Part shown: positions 11,378-23,468 of the stretch, one piece after another
Numbering within the stretch: the first letter of the stretch is position 1
How the letters are laid out: each line of letters starts with the position of its first letter
Assembly (NCBI GenBank): GCA_024500155.1
Contig: CM044874.1
Coordinates: 4,343,001-4,407,000, forward strand
Origin: Chenopodium formosanum
Taxonomy: Eukaryota; Streptophyta; Magnoliopsida; Caryophyllales; Amaranthaceae
DNA length: 64,000 bases
Reading direction: 5' to 3'
The notes under the pieces: generated by a model
The model's database searches: none
The model's input: the letters and a program-made list of their open reading frames with translations, nothing else
Told to the model about the DNA's origin: nothing
Translations under genes and position numbers: made by a program

Positions 11378-11770
11378 AGCTGATATATTTTACTTGTTGG
11401 TCGATATGTTTCATGTGTTGGCTGATATGTTTCATTTGTTGGCTAATATATTCCTTTTATTGGTTGATATATTTTTTTAATTTATCTCTTTTGTTGGCTG
11501 ATATCAGACATCATTTGACTTATATGTTTCTTTAATTGGCTAATATAATTATTTTGCTGGTTGTTATGTATATTATAATTGTTGGCTGATATGTTTCTTT
11601 GGTTGGCTAATAAGTATCTTTTGTTGGCTGATATATTTCTCTTGTTAGCTGATATATATATTTTGCTGGCTCATATGTTTTATTAATGTCTGATATGTCC
11701 CTAATGTTAATTGGTATTAGACATTAATTGGCTAATATGTTATTTTTATTGGCTTATATACAAAATATAT
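11378..11770. repeat. minisatellite, ~21-bp unit GTTGGCTGATATGTTTCTTTT
   Basis: About 18 diverged copies built on GTTGGCTGATATGTTT, some reduced to GGCTAATAT. It abuts the right end of the Tourist element. Confidence 0.85.
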
Positions 11771-12244
11771 ACAAAGCATATAAAATTAGAAAGTATTTCT
11801 TTCTCAATCCTCATTCCCCCTCTTCCTCTCTTCCTTTCTCATTCCTGATAGCAGATATCCTCACGCCATCCTCAATTCTTCACTCCTTCTCCGGCTCCTC
11901 ACACCACCCTCAACTCCATCTCATACACTTCCTCACAGCCCACAATTGAGCACCCACCCACCTCCCAAACCCACGACCCTAACCTCACGCCACCATCAAC
12001 CAGCCACCACCAACACACGACCCCTAAACACCATAGAATATACTCACTCTGTTTTTAAATACTTGCTCCACTTTCTTTTTTCGGCCGTTTTTAAATACTT
12101 GTTCCATTTTCTTATTTGGAAAGCTTTTATAATATTTAATTCATTTCTCTCAACTAGTAGACCCAACATAAATTATATTTTATTAAATTCATTTCTCCGT
12201 TTTTTAATACTTGCAAATAAAAAAATAAATATTTAAGACATGAG
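11771..12244. other. pyrimidine-rich stretch and Stowaway-like fragment
   Basis: A CT-rich stretch (11800-12010) is followed by a Stowaway-like piece (about 12042-12200) with two TTTTTAAATACTTG motifs. The AAAGCTTTTATAATATTTAATTCAT-type segment within it is also present near 54845 and, inverted, near 1860. Confidence 0.45.
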
Positions 12245-12700
12245 TCTACCACTTGTCACCATGACTAGGTAAATGATGTGGCTCTATGGCATTTCTTGAG
12301 TAATTCTTATAACCCTAAAATTAAGTGGATGTTTAAGGTGATTAATCACCATCATTATTCTCTTAATTATAAGTAACTCTCATAACCCCATTTAAGAGGA
12401 TGTTTAAGGAGATTATTCACCTCACTTGATGCTTGAGATTCTTTTACTATGTTATTTCATGTTTCTCTATAAATAGAAGCCGTTTTTTTCCCCTGATTTT
12501 TACACTTGAAAAATACATCAAGCATAATAGTCTAAATACGTTCTCTATTAGGCATAAGTCACTCGACTCAAAAATTCCACCCAAAAGTGTCTTTTGTGTG
12601 GGGTGTGTTAACCATATGTTTCGTGCCGACGAATACAATTGAGCACCTTAGTTGCGCTGGAAATTCGTTTTCAAGTCAGTGATTTGTACTACGACACACC
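12245..12700 (+). mobile_element. LTR-like sequence, copy A
   Basis: Shares with 37025-37390 an ordered set of blocks: GGATGTTTA...GATT.ATCACC, a TATA-like CTATAAATAG (about 12470), CCAAAAGTGTCTTT, and a 3' block ending GGAATTCGTTTTCAA then AGTGA.  The layout (TATA box, then about 200 nt of leader-like sequence) suggests solo LTRs of one retrotransposon family. Ends and duplications could not be fixed. Confidence 0.4.
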
Positions 12701-13437
12701 GATATATATTGTTCAAGTGTTAGTGAGATTATCTTTTTTTTTTATCTTAAATATTTTCATACTTTTTGTATTATAATATAATACTCCTTTATTTACAACA
12801 AATGTAACTAATTTAGTCTATATTTGTATTTTATCGCTTAATTCTTGTTATAAACATCAATTATAATATACATATTATGACCGAGGGCATTGCCCACACC
12901 AAAAACAAATTGAATACTTCAAAACGAAGGCTAAACTCAAAGAACGTAAGAGATAATTAAGTAATCAAATATATTCTGTAATACGAAGTAGAATCTTACT
13001 TAGCTTCCAGACCACTTTAGTTACGATAACATTGACTATATAGTATACAATACGTAGAGTAAATAAGAACGTAACACATAGCATGCCTAGTAGGGTTGGT
13101 ACTTGGTAGTGTAAAAACAATGCTTGTGTTTTTCTTGATCGAATATTTCTGGAATACTTTTTTGGTTGGACCATTTTCTATTTTTATATAGTACTCGTAG
13201 TTGATTAATTCCTTAATTACATGAAAATCAAGAAAATTATACTAGATGATTTAGAGTACTTGTAAATGAAAAAGGACAAAATAATTGGTGAGAGTTGAGT
13301 TGATTAATTTGAATGTAAGAAATTGACATGGTAAAACTTGTGGATGATTTTTTTTTTCTTTATTGAAATAATTATTGGTGAAGTTTGTGAAAAGAAACTT
13401 CAAACTGTTGAATTTTCTGCTAATAGGAAATTGTTTT
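12701..13437. other. AT-rich intergenic sequence with duplicated block
   Basis: No gene. About 12915-12975 aligns with 63096-63180 (ACTTCAAAACGAAGGCTA and following), the most distal match found between the two paralogous flanks. Confidence 0.5.
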
Positions 13438-14631
13438 GGAAAAATTGCAGAAAATAATACAACCTTTGACCCGTTCTTTTTTAATAATACAACCTTTTGA
13501 TTAATTCTTAATAATATAACCTTTGGAGGGTGTCAATTTTAAACAAGACATTACCTGTTGGTAACCTGTTTTTGAAGGTAACCGTGACACATGTCATTGT
13601 TTTATTGGTTTTTCAATATAATTAATAAATTAAATAATTATTATTATTAAAGAAATAAATTAAAAAAAAACCACCCAACCACCACCACCCAGCCACCTCC
13701 TCTCCCCTCCCCCAAACTTACATGCCACCCTCGGGCCTCGACAACGACGGTACATCCGGTGACCAACATCCTCACCGTCGACCGACCACTTCCCCCTTAA
13801 CCCTTACCTTCCCCTTTCCTCCATCGCGACATCAGCCAGGCCAAACCCTAACCCCCTTTCCTTCCCAACCACCACAAAACCACCCTAATCCACGCAGCCG
13901 CCACCACAAAACCCCCCCAAAACACCACAAAAATCACCCATCCCCTTTCCCAAATCCCGATAACCACCTCCCTCCCCTTTCGTTGCTTGAAAACCGCCCC
14001 CCTCCACTTCCCTTGTATCGAAAAAAAATCCCCACCGAGCCTTGCATTAGTGTGTCGTTCGCGTTGCGGTTAGGCTCGTGTGTCTGGGAAGGTATGAGAA
14101 TTGGTGATTGCGGGCTGTAGAGGTGTGAATTGGTAGTTGTTGTTTCGTGTGCTGCTGAAGGTGTGGTACGGTGTTGGTCGCGGTAAGTCAGGGAAAGGGG
14201 AAAGGGAAAGAAGTGGTACGACATGCGATGGTGGAGCTGGGCGCCAGCCGTACCAGGGGGAGAGGAAGTGGCTCGAAGGTGGGAGATATGGTGGCTGGCT
14301 GGGTCGGGGAGAGGAGGGGGATGGGTGGGGTTTTTTTTTAATTTGCTAAAATAATATAAATTACAATTAATGTCTTAAGTAGGAATTAATTTAATTTTAA
14401 ACACTTTTGTTAAAAACTGAAAATTAAAATTTTTTCTTTTTTTAAAATTAATATTCAGACCAATTACATGACAACACGTGTCATGGGTAACCGTTTTTAA
14501 AGGTTACAAGTTTTTTGTCTTGTTTAAAATTGACATCCTCCAAAGATTATATTATTAAGAATTAATCAAAAGGTTGTATTATTAAAAAAGAACGGGCCAA
14601 AGGTTGTATTATTTTCCACAATTTTTCTTCC
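13438..14631. mobile_element. Mutator-like element (1.19 kb), 9-bp TSD
   Basis: AATTGTTTT flanks it exactly (13429-13437, 14632-14640). Long inverted arms of about 170 bp carry AAAATAATACAACCTTTG, GAATTAATCAAAAGGTTG-type and GGTAACC...ACACGTGTCA segments. The arms are well matched; the core (13670-14330) is GC-rich and open on both strands, giving Pro/His-rich nonsense frames. No transposase. Possibly a Pack-MULE-like carrier, but no captured gene is recognisable. Confidence 0.85.
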
Positions 14632-14640
14632 AATTGTTTT

Positions 14641-14812
14641 TTGTTTATCTGTGCAAAATCTAGTCATGTTAAAGACATAAATCTAGGTATACTCTCCGTA
14701 CTTTGTATCGTGAAAGATCTAAAAATGTGTATACCGGTCCGTGACAACGTTCATACAACTGTAAATAACCAACTTTAATTAATTGGTTAGTTTAACAAAT
14801 AGCTATAACTAG
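14641..14812. other. short spacer before the Tat element
   Basis: Nothing identified. Confidence 0.4.
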
Positions 14813-15240
14813 TGTTCGGGTCCAATTAAGCCAATTGGGCCTAGTCATTAAATGATCCAATATTCCAAGGTCAAGGCCCAAGCCTCCATTAAGCCAAGTC
14901 AATATAAAGTCAAGCGACCCAAATTGTCATGGTCAGCCCATGACTAAGTCTGGCCCATTCATTCTCATCCCTTTGTTATACTAAGGTATAAAAGCCTTCA
15001 ATCTTACCATTTATGATTCATTCACAACTAAAGCCTCAAGCATTAACTCTCTTGCATAGCTTTTCTCTCTAAACACTGTTTGACTTCGGCATCGGAGGGG
15101 TCTTCCTCGGATCCACCCCCGAGGCCAGTTTACGTGTGTTTTCTGTGCAGGAAACCTTTGGCCCAGCATTACTTGGATCGGACGAGTCTTCATCCACTTC
15201 ATCAGACCTTCGGCTAGGTCCCATTGTTTTCACCCGAAAC
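14813..15240 (+). repeat. 5' LTR of the Tat element
   Basis: Starts TGTTCGGGTCCAATTAAGCC. A TATA box (TATAAAA, 14987-14993) marks the likely U3/R boundary, so the leader would begin near 15015. The 5' LTR ends TTTTCACCCGAAACA, six bases longer than the 3' copy. Confidence 0.9.
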
Positions 15241-15320
15241 AATTTGGCGCCGTCTGTGGGGAAGACTTTTAAAAAAATCTTAAAGCCGATTATAATCATC
15301 TTGCAAAAACCTTAGTAGCA

Positions 15321-16908
15321 ATGGCTAAAAATCGCAAGAACAAGCGAGTGAATCAAGGAGCAGGCGAAAGGCTCTCAGACCCTCCTACTCCTACTCCATC
15401 ACCTTCTCCGGACCGGAACTCTTCCAAGGGTGCCAGTTCAGGAGGAGCATACCGGGGGGATTCCATTTCCCCCATAATTCATCAATCTCATCATAGACCA
15501 AGTCCTCCTCGGTCTAACAAAAGTCAGTCCGATCGTAGGACTCAATCAGTGCCTCAAAGCAGACCTTTGACCGTCCACTCTCACTCCCACACTTAGCCGA
15601 GGACCCCTTTAACGGGGCCTAGCTCGAAAGAGGTGGCAAGAGCATTGGCGGTGCTGATGGAAGCAATGAGGGCAAAAAATATGCCTCCACCTCATGACCG
15701 AACTCCCCCGCATACCAGGCATCAACGGAGGAAGCTCGACCATGAGGGAGAGAAACCTCCCTCCTTCAGGGAGCTGGAAGAGTGGGAAGAGGACACCTGG
15801 AGGATTGAAAGAGAGAGGAAAAAGAACCCTCATTTTTTCAAAGGATCCTCTACCTCTCGGTCATATACTCATAAGAGCAACAGCTCTGCCTCTCGGCCAG
15901 AAACTGCTCGTCGAGAGCGGCCAGAGACTATCCGCCGAAGCGTCATCGACCGACTCGGCGGCAGGGAGCCGAGTGTGCATAGCCGCCTCTCATTCCTTGT
16001 AGCCGAGGCCCGAACTTCCCAGCCAGGGACGAAAACCACTCTTACCTCTCTAAGAGGGCAGAGCGCGGTCCCTTCGGCCAGGAACAAGGGTAAGGCCGTG
16101 ATGCTTCCTACCAGTTCTCCATTCGAACAATGGATTCTGGAAGAGCATGTGCCGACGGTTAAAATCCCGTCGCACATCACATATGATGGGAATTCAGATC
16201 CGAAGGACCATATGGCCTCTTACGAGGGGCGCATGCATCTCTGCCCCAGGTCCGAAGCGACATGGTGCAAATATTTTCCCACCACTCTCAAGGGGGTCGC
16301 GCAAGAGTGGATCTCCAAGGGGGTAAAGGAAGGCTCTATAACGGGGTGGGACGACCTGTCCACCAAGTTCAAGAGCAAATTCTCTACGGCAAACCGCCGA
16401 GAGAAAACCACTGCAGAGCTCATGGGTCTGCAGCAAGGGGAGACCAAGAGTCTCCGAGACTACTTGACTCGTTTCAGCAACGAGTCATCAAGCGTGTCTC
16501 AGCTGGACCCTGGAGGAGGCTCTGAACGCCTCTGATAAATTCATCCGAGCCGAAGAGTGGAACAAAACAAAATCCCAACCCCAATCTGGGAGTGGGAAGC
16601 AAAAACAATCGTCCGAAGGCCTAGGCCAGAAGGCGAAAGGGAAGGCGAAAGCCTCCGAACAATCTTCGGTCAACGAGCCGAAGAAGGAAAAAGCTGCTCC
16701 TTTCACGGGGAGATATGAATCCTATACTCCGCTAGCCCTTCCGCGCGCTAAGATTTACAGCGTGACGAAGGAAGAGCAGAGTTACAGAAAGCCGAGACTG
16801 CTCCCAGAGTGGTACCAGCACAAAAATAAAAATTAGTGGTGTGAGTTCCATGAATCACCGGGACACAACACTAAAGAGTGTATCTAGCTGAGGGACCAAA
16901 TCGAATAT
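15321..16908 (+). pseudogene. gag of the Tat element, broken
   Basis: Begins ATGGCTAAAAATCGC 80 bp after the LTR. The frame is basic, Ser/Pro-rich, then enters a retrotransposon gag domain at about 16140-16480 (SHITYDGNSDPKDHM, GVAQEWISKG, QQGETKSLRDYLTRF). A CCHC-like knuckle, CEFHESPGHNTKEC, lies at 16840-16880. Lesions: in-frame TAG at 15594, a frameshift near 16490 (the homologous reading resumes as EEALNASDKFIRAEEW), TAG at 16834 and TAG at 16885. The capsid protein can no longer be made. Confidence 0.85.
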
Positions 16909-18666
16909 ATGGTTCGGAAGGGGTACTTTAAAAAATACATCGCGGATCACCGCGAGAAAAAAGAGGCTGAGAAATCCGAAAAGGACTCTCGGCAAGAACT
17001 CAATTTCCCACGAAAGAACAGCAAAAATTCGGAGGGAAAATTTCCTCCAATCAACGTTATTTCGGGAGGAATATGTTCTCGGAGGGAGCACAAACGTCAC
17101 CTTAGGGCTCTGACCCACCAGGTGAACAATGCTAGCATTCAACCTCCCCAGTCGCCGGTGCCGAACATGACGTTCACATCCGCCGACTGTCAGGGGGTAA
17201 CGTACCCTCACGAGGATCCATTGGTGATTATCGCCACGGTGGCCAACCACGACGTCAGCAAGGTTCTTGTTGATGGTGGCAACGGAGCAAACATTTTGTT
17301 CCGAAAGGCCTACAACCAAATTAAGCTGAAGCCCAAGCACCTCACACCGGTACCCTACCCGGTATCCGGATTTAATGGGGCTTCAACTTATCCAGACGGG
17401 AAGGTAACACTTCCTGTCACCATCGGCTGTGATGAGGCAGCCAGGAACGTCATGACCGAATTCTTGGTCATTGATGCTCCTTCAGTGTACAACATGATCA
17501 TGGGGAGACCCATTATTCACGAGATCCAAGGGGTAGTCTCGACGTACCATCAGTTGATGATCTATGTCTCGGATGCCGGCTACCCCGAAAGGATCGAGGG
17601 CAGCCAAAAGGAGGCCCGAAGGTGCAACTACCTCAAGCCATCCACTAGTCATTCAAAAGATGATGACGGGGATGAGGAGGAGAAAGACAGGCAGCCGAGC
17701 GCGAAGAAGCCGAAAGGCCTAAGTGCTTCAGCTCAAGGAGACCTGGCCAAGGAAAAAGGGCCAGGAAAAGAAAAGGCTAGCTCATCATCTGAGCCGAAAG
17801 ACTCAGAGAGCCATCCGAATAAGAAAAAATCTGGGACCTCTGCTGACATAGACAGCAGGCCAGAAAGCGAAGAGTCTAGCTCCATGGCAATGGAGCTGGA
17901 CAAGCAGACCGAAACGGTCGAGTTGACCGAAGGAGATGCCGAAAAATGCGTTACAATCGGGCTGGATCTTGATCCGAAAGTCCGTGTTGATCTCATCCAA
18001 CTCCTTTGGGACAACCGAGATGTGTTTGCTTTCTCAGCAGCTGATATGCCTGGGATAACTCCAAACCTCATCTCTCATCAGCTTAATGTCGACCCAACGT
18101 GTCGGCCAGTTAAACAAAAGAAGCAGAATTACTCCGCAAATAAGAACCGAGACATCGCAGCCGAGGTCAAAAAGTTACTAGATGCAGGCTTCAACAAACC
18201 CTATCAATATCCAGAATGGCTGGCCAATTTGGTGATGGTTCAGAAGGCAAATGGCACCTGGAGAATGTGTGTTGACTTCACGGACCTAAATAAGGCATGT
18301 CCGAAGGATTTCTATCCCTTTCCGAGGATCGATCAGCTAGTCGACTCGACAAGTGGCCATGCCATGCTTAGTTTCATGGACGCATTTTCTGGGTATCATC
18401 AGATCTTCATGCACCCCGATGACCGAGAGAAGACGACATTTGTCACGAACGCCGGGGTGTACAATTACAGAATGATGCCCTTCGGATTGAAAAATGCGGG
18501 GGCAACATATCAAAGGCTGGTGGACCAAGTCTTCGCCGAGCAAAAGGGCCGAATTCATGGGAAGCTCTCAGCTGCTTGGGAGGGACCCTATGAAATCTAT
18601 GATGAGCTTCAGCCGGGAACATACCAACTTCGGCAGTTGGATGGAACTGAGCTGAAAAATCACTAG
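16909..18666 (+). pseudogene. pol of the Tat element: protease + RT fused to integrase C-terminus
   Basis: A 585-codon open frame. The aspartic protease region (about 17262-17300) reads VLVDGGNGANILF. RT begins about 18060 and carries WRMCVDFTDLNKACPKDFYP, MDAFSGYHQI and MPFGLKNAGATYQRLVDQVF. It breaks at about 18550, just before the expected YVDD box, and continues in frame as HGKLSAAWEGPYEI, the GPY/F-type tail of integrase, to a TAG at 18664. The catalytic YVDD, RNase H and the integrase zinc finger and DDE core are all missing. The long open frame is therefore a deletion product, not an intact polyprotein. Confidence 0.85.
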
Positions 18667-19599
18667 AATGATGATGTGCTTAAAAAATATCATGTGTAAA
18701 CCCTTCGGGGCAGAACAATCTTTGAAAGTACATTGTGAATTATTAATGAAAGGCCTCCGAGCCACTATTTTCTACAAATATTTGCAATATTTACTCTTCC
18801 ACTTTTTCTTTATGCTATCTACTCTTTAAGGGTTTCCTTCGGCCCTGTTCGAAACCTTCGCCCTCAGAGCACCAGGTTTCGGATTGCCGATAAACTCGCC
18901 TTTTTAAAGAACTCTGGTCTTTCAGCTGGGGTGAAAACCTCAGTAAGACTTGTTTTATAAGGCAATGAGTCCATGGACAAATCTGGGATATTGCCTTAAC
19001 TGAGCCTTATATCCCAGATAGCCATTATTTAAAACACTGCCTTCAGCTGGCCCTGTGTTTTAAGTATCCATTTTTTCAGATAGACAGAAGATCAAGAGCA
19101 AAAGCATAAACTGATAGAAAATAAACAAGGAAAACTAAAATGACCTCAGAAATATGAAGAACAAGTCTTCAAATCTCTTGGGGGGGGGGCAAGAGGCACA
19201 AGTGCAGACTGCCTCAGCTGAGACCTCTAAGCCGAGGCTTTGTATTTAGCAAAAAAAAAAAAAAAAATAAAATAACTCTCGTTCAAAGCAATCCAAATAT
19301 TCAAGCATGCAAATTCAAAGCAAGGCAATAGGAGGGAAATATCAAATTCATAAATACTAAATCATGCTCGGATTACGAGCTACAAACATAAGTGTTTAAT
19401 CAAAGTGAAAGATAATATCGGCAGCCGCCCACAAGTGGAAAATAACAGCTGCCGAAATACATACAAAGACAAAAATAAACTGTTTGTACATTAAGGCAAG
19501 CTGAAGCAAAAAATAAGGCAAAAAGAGATTCAGAAGGCGGCAAGTCTGAAGTTAAGCACATGTCGATCCGCAAGACTCTAAAGACGACTGCCCGATTTC
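18667..19599. other. non-coding spacer of the Tat element
   Basis: Between pol and the antisense ORF. Holds GGCAATGAGTCCATGG and an inverted echo of it around TTGCCTTAACTGAGCC, and a G9 run near 19183. No ORF. Confidence 0.6.
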
Positions 19600-22500
19600 C
19601 TATGCTTCAGCCGGAGGGTCAGGCTGTTCAGCAGTGCCTGGTCCCTGGGCAGTCTCAGTTCCAGCAGCAGAGGAGGCAGGTTGGGCTCTTGCCTGGGCAT
19701 CATCGGCTCTCTGTTCAGCCTCCAACTCCCTTCGTTCAGCTTCTTCCTCGGCTGCTTCAGCCTGTAGGATTTCATGCTCGGCAGGAGTAGGATACTTCAT
19801 GTGTGCATCCACGGGATCCTGAACCCAGAGCGCGCACTTAGCCCAGTCTAACGAGGGCTCAACATGGAGAGCCAGCCTCCGGGCCACCCTAAACCCATTC
19901 ATGTAACCCATCTCATACTCCTCTTGGGTGTAGAGGCGAGCCCGGAGCAGAGCTTCGGTATCAGCCAACTTCTTTTGACTTTCCTCCAAATCTTTTTTAG
20001 ATTTCTCTAATTCTTCTGAGAGTTTGGATGAAGAAGTCTTCTGCTCGTCAAGCTCCAGCTGGACATTTGAAGTCTTAACCTTGGCCTGGGTCAACTCATC
20101 TCCCTTAGCCTTCAGCTGATCTTCCAGATCTTTCAGCTTCTGGTCCTGGTCCTCAGCATCAGCTTGGGCGGCAGAGAGTTGAGTGTCCCTGGCCTGATGA
20201 GCTTCTTCAGCAGCCATCCTACTAGATTCAAGAGCTTCCAGCCTCTGCTCCACCTCCTGGACCTACCCAGCAGCTTCGGTAGCCACTCGGCGTGAGATGG
20301 CCGCCCTGAAACTAGGGATGTCGAAGGCCCCAAGTTCATTAATGACTATCTCCCCGACCATTAAAGTAGGGAAGACCTCAGTCTCCATGGCGTGGCAGAA
20401 AGTTTGAAGGACCTCAGTCTCATATTTCACGGCTGCCGCCTGCTTCTCCTCAGCAGCCTGCTGCTTCAGCAATGCCAAAGTTGCCTCTTCCTGGGCGATT
20501 TTGGTCTCCTCCTAGGCACGCTCCAGCTTGTCCTGAAGGGTGTCTATCAGCTCTACAGTGAGAGTCTGATTGTGCACAACCTGGTCACAGGAGCACATCA
20601 GTAAAAGAAAAACACAGAGAAGAAAAAGAAGCGTTGGTTGTCTCTGGCAGGGTTAGGGACCCTTCGGCTGGACTCACCCATTCCAGCCGTGGCCTTCAGC
20701 AACCACACCCTAGCTCAATCTACCTCGGACATACTAGTAAGGTCGCCAAAGTAGCCCGCAACTCCTTCTCGGTTCTGGCCCCAAATACGCTCCCAAACGG
20801 GTTCGGGGATTGTGATGCGGGGGGCCGAGAAACCCAGGTCTCCAGAGTTCAGCGTCTAGAAAAAGGGAAAGGAAGAAGAAGGAACCTCCTGAGCCTTATC
20901 CGGCTCAACACTCTTTTCCACTTCGGTAGAGCCCAGCTGGTCTCTACCAGGGCCAACAACAATGACCTCTTCTTCTTCTTCCTCCAGCTCGGGTTGACGA
21001 ATCAAGGCGTCAACTTCCCTATCAATATCGCCTAAGAAACCTTCAGCAATTGGTTCCTCAGCGGCTTTAGCAGAGTGCCCTTGATTCAGATCTTCTCCTT
21101 GAACCCCTGCTTTCGGATCAGGAGTTTTCTGGTCCACCTCCATCTCTTGAGTTGCGGGAGGTGGAGGAGGGGTTCGAGGCGGGTTTTCCGGTGGAGGGGG
21201 AGCCCTCGGCGAGCCTCTGCCTTCATCAGGCTCCCTTATGTGTATGCCTCCAATTGGCATCAGCCCCGTCTGAAACTGACGAGGATCCAATACTGCTTTC
21301 CTCCTCCTCCTCTTGGCCAAGGGTTGTTCGTCCATTTCTTCATATTCAGACGAAAGCGAATCTTCAGAACGAGCAGGTCCTTTCCCTTCTCTCCTTCCGC
21401 TCCCTTCCTCGGACTGCAGAAATGGGGGGCAGTAAGGAGTACAGGTTTGAGTAAAAAAAAAAAAAAAAAAACAACAAACAAAAACAAAAGCTAAGGAGCT
21501 TACCGAACTTCTCGGCTGTAGAGGTACCTTGCTCGGCAGCACCAGACGTTCCTACACCTCCTTCCAAGGAATTAATCGCCTTGGACACATCTTCGGCTAT
21601 CTGAGCAGCGTATGCTTCCTCGGGTAATAGGGTCCTCAGGGGATCTCGCTTCTCCCACCAAGGCTTCTGCTTGGTATAATCCGCAGCAGCCTCGATCTGA
21701 AGGCCTGTTGAATGCAAATGCAACGGACAGCCCATCGGAGCTGTGATCGCTGGAGCTCGGTCTAAGATGACCCGTTCTACGTTCACCCCCAGCCGACTGT
21801 AATCGATACCCGAGGTATTCTCGCTCAGCTCTGGAAAGGAAAAAACGAAGGTTAGACTGAGAGAATGGACACTAAAAATAAGAAAAAAATAAACAAAACA
21901 AGTCCTCGGCCCCAGCCGAAGATACTTACCACCTCTGTGCTTTCGGCTGAGGCCGACAACCGCCAACATCTTCTCTTGGAAGACGTAATGGTTATCTGGA
22001 AGCCATCTGGTTGGGATGAGCTTCATTCGGCCTGTCCCCCCAGGATTTTTCTGCTTCCCGAAGAAGCTCATCTGCTCATAGCTGGGGTGACAAGCGGCAT
22101 CGGGGTCTTCGGGGCCCAAATCCTGCATGTTCGGTTCAGGCCTGGAGAGATAACGGGGAGCCCCAAAAACATGGGGGTGCTCCGGATCAGTGGGAACCCT
22201 TACCTAGATCCACTGGCCTCTCCAGTCCTTATCCGAAGAATCGTTCGGCCACATAGTCAAATATTGTGGATGGCTCTCGATTCGCCACCAGCCAGGCCCA
22301 TGGTGACCATATACGCTCTGGGTGTTCTGTACCAGCTGATGCATCCTTCGGAAACAATGCAAATTCGGTTCAACGGTAAAAAACCGACATACCCAGAGAT
22401 AGGTCATCACCCGCCGAATGCTGACAGGCGTCAACTAGCACAGGGAAATCCTGTACTTGATTAGAATGTACCTGATGAAGGGATCTAGAGGTAACCGAAG

Positions 22501-22975
22501 CCCATACTGCAGCTGCCGAGTATATACCCCTATGTACCCAGGAGGGGGACGGTGAATTCTGTCAGTCGGCGAAGGCATTCGGCACCAGTGCCCATCCTCC
22601 TCGAAAATGTCGTAGTGCAGTTCTATTTTTTTGGCAAACAGATAGGCTTCGGCATGCCTAACCCACCAAGAGTAAGGGGCCTTTTTTACCATGGCTTGCT
22701 GGGCTTCGGCATTTTGCCACTCAGCATGCCCTGGGAGCAAGTCCCAAAGCACAGCAGGCAAATCCTCTACCTGCTCTGCCTCGTCAGCCCCGGCGTCTTG
22801 CTGGGGTAGCGCGACATTTAGAGGAACAGCCGGAATCCCCCTCTCCGGGTCTTCCTCAACTCGTTCCCCGTTCCAAACATCGACACGGTCTCGGGGGTCC
22901 CTAGCCTGACCCCGCCGTCTAGGTTGACGCCCTCTTCCTCGAGCATAGTATAATTTGAAGGAGAAAAGGGGGTAA
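19600..22975 (-). pseudogene. antisense ORF of the Tat element (gypsy-type transposon domain + coiled coil), intron-containing
   Basis: Read on the minus strand, an open frame runs from about 22975 to 21930. It contains PPPGYIGVYTRQLQYGLRLP and SLC-stop-LTPVSIRRVMTYLW, which resemble the plant 'putative gypsy-type transposon' domain (PF04195). Two plausible introns follow: 21831-21929 (GTAAGT...CAG, 99 bp) and 21414-21503 (GTAAGC...GCAG, 90 bp). Exon 2 (21504-21830) keeps the frame. A third segment encodes an acidic region with RRRRK, a proline run, and a stretch of six Glu. From about 20580 to 19600 the protein is a Glu/Lys/Gln-rich coiled coil of some 200 residues ending in an Ala/Glu-rich tail. 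In-frame TAG codons at 22435, 22204, 20512 and 20263 break it. Function unknown; related ORFs occur in Tat-lineage elements. Exon borders between 20860 and 20580 are unclear. Confidence 0.7.
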
Positions 22976-23468
22976 AAAGGGGAATTCTTTCAAAAATTCA
23001 AGAAAATCAAGGGAAATTCGAAGAAATTTACCTTCAAATGGGCTGAAAGGCGCCGACTAAGTCAGTCAAAACGGTGGATTCAAGTGTCAACCTTTGGTTC
23101 GGAGGTATTGCGCGAAGTTTTCAAAGCGGAAAAATGGCGTTTTTGCGAGAATTCGAGTGTAAATTGGTGAAGAAATGAGGAAAGAGAGAACAAATCCGGC
23201 CTTATAGTTCCAGATAAAGGAATTTCGAAGGTCGAAATGTTTAAATTCCTCTTAAACACCTCCTTAAGTAACCGTTAAACACTCTCTCTCTCAAATAACC
23301 GCCCATTATCCACTCAACTTCCCCACTAATTATCTTAATTACAGTTATTTAGTTAATGACTATTTAAAATTTAAATCTTTTGATTTAATTAAATCATTTA
23401 CTTCCCTACATTTTTATTGGATTCAAACCCGACCCGTCATCCTTCCAAATCGGGTCTGGGGGGCAAGT
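22976..23468. other. region between antisense ORF and 3' LTR
   Basis: Would hold the promoter of the antisense ORF. AT-rich from 23270, ending in the polypurine tract next to the 3' LTR. No clear TATA box was identified on the minus strand. Confidence 0.4.

Noticed and set aside
13722..14349. 132-codon Pro/His-rich frame and antisense partner
   Set aside because: Inside an element delimited by a 9-bp TSD; low complexity, no conservation signal.
16909..18666. Intact 585-aa pol protein
   Set aside because: Open only because a deletion fused RT to the integrase tail; YVDD, RNase H and integrase core are absent.
20634..21494. Plus-strand open frames opposite the antisense ORF
   Set aside because: Shadows of the minus-strand coding frame; no domain and inconsistent with the splice signals seen on the other strand.
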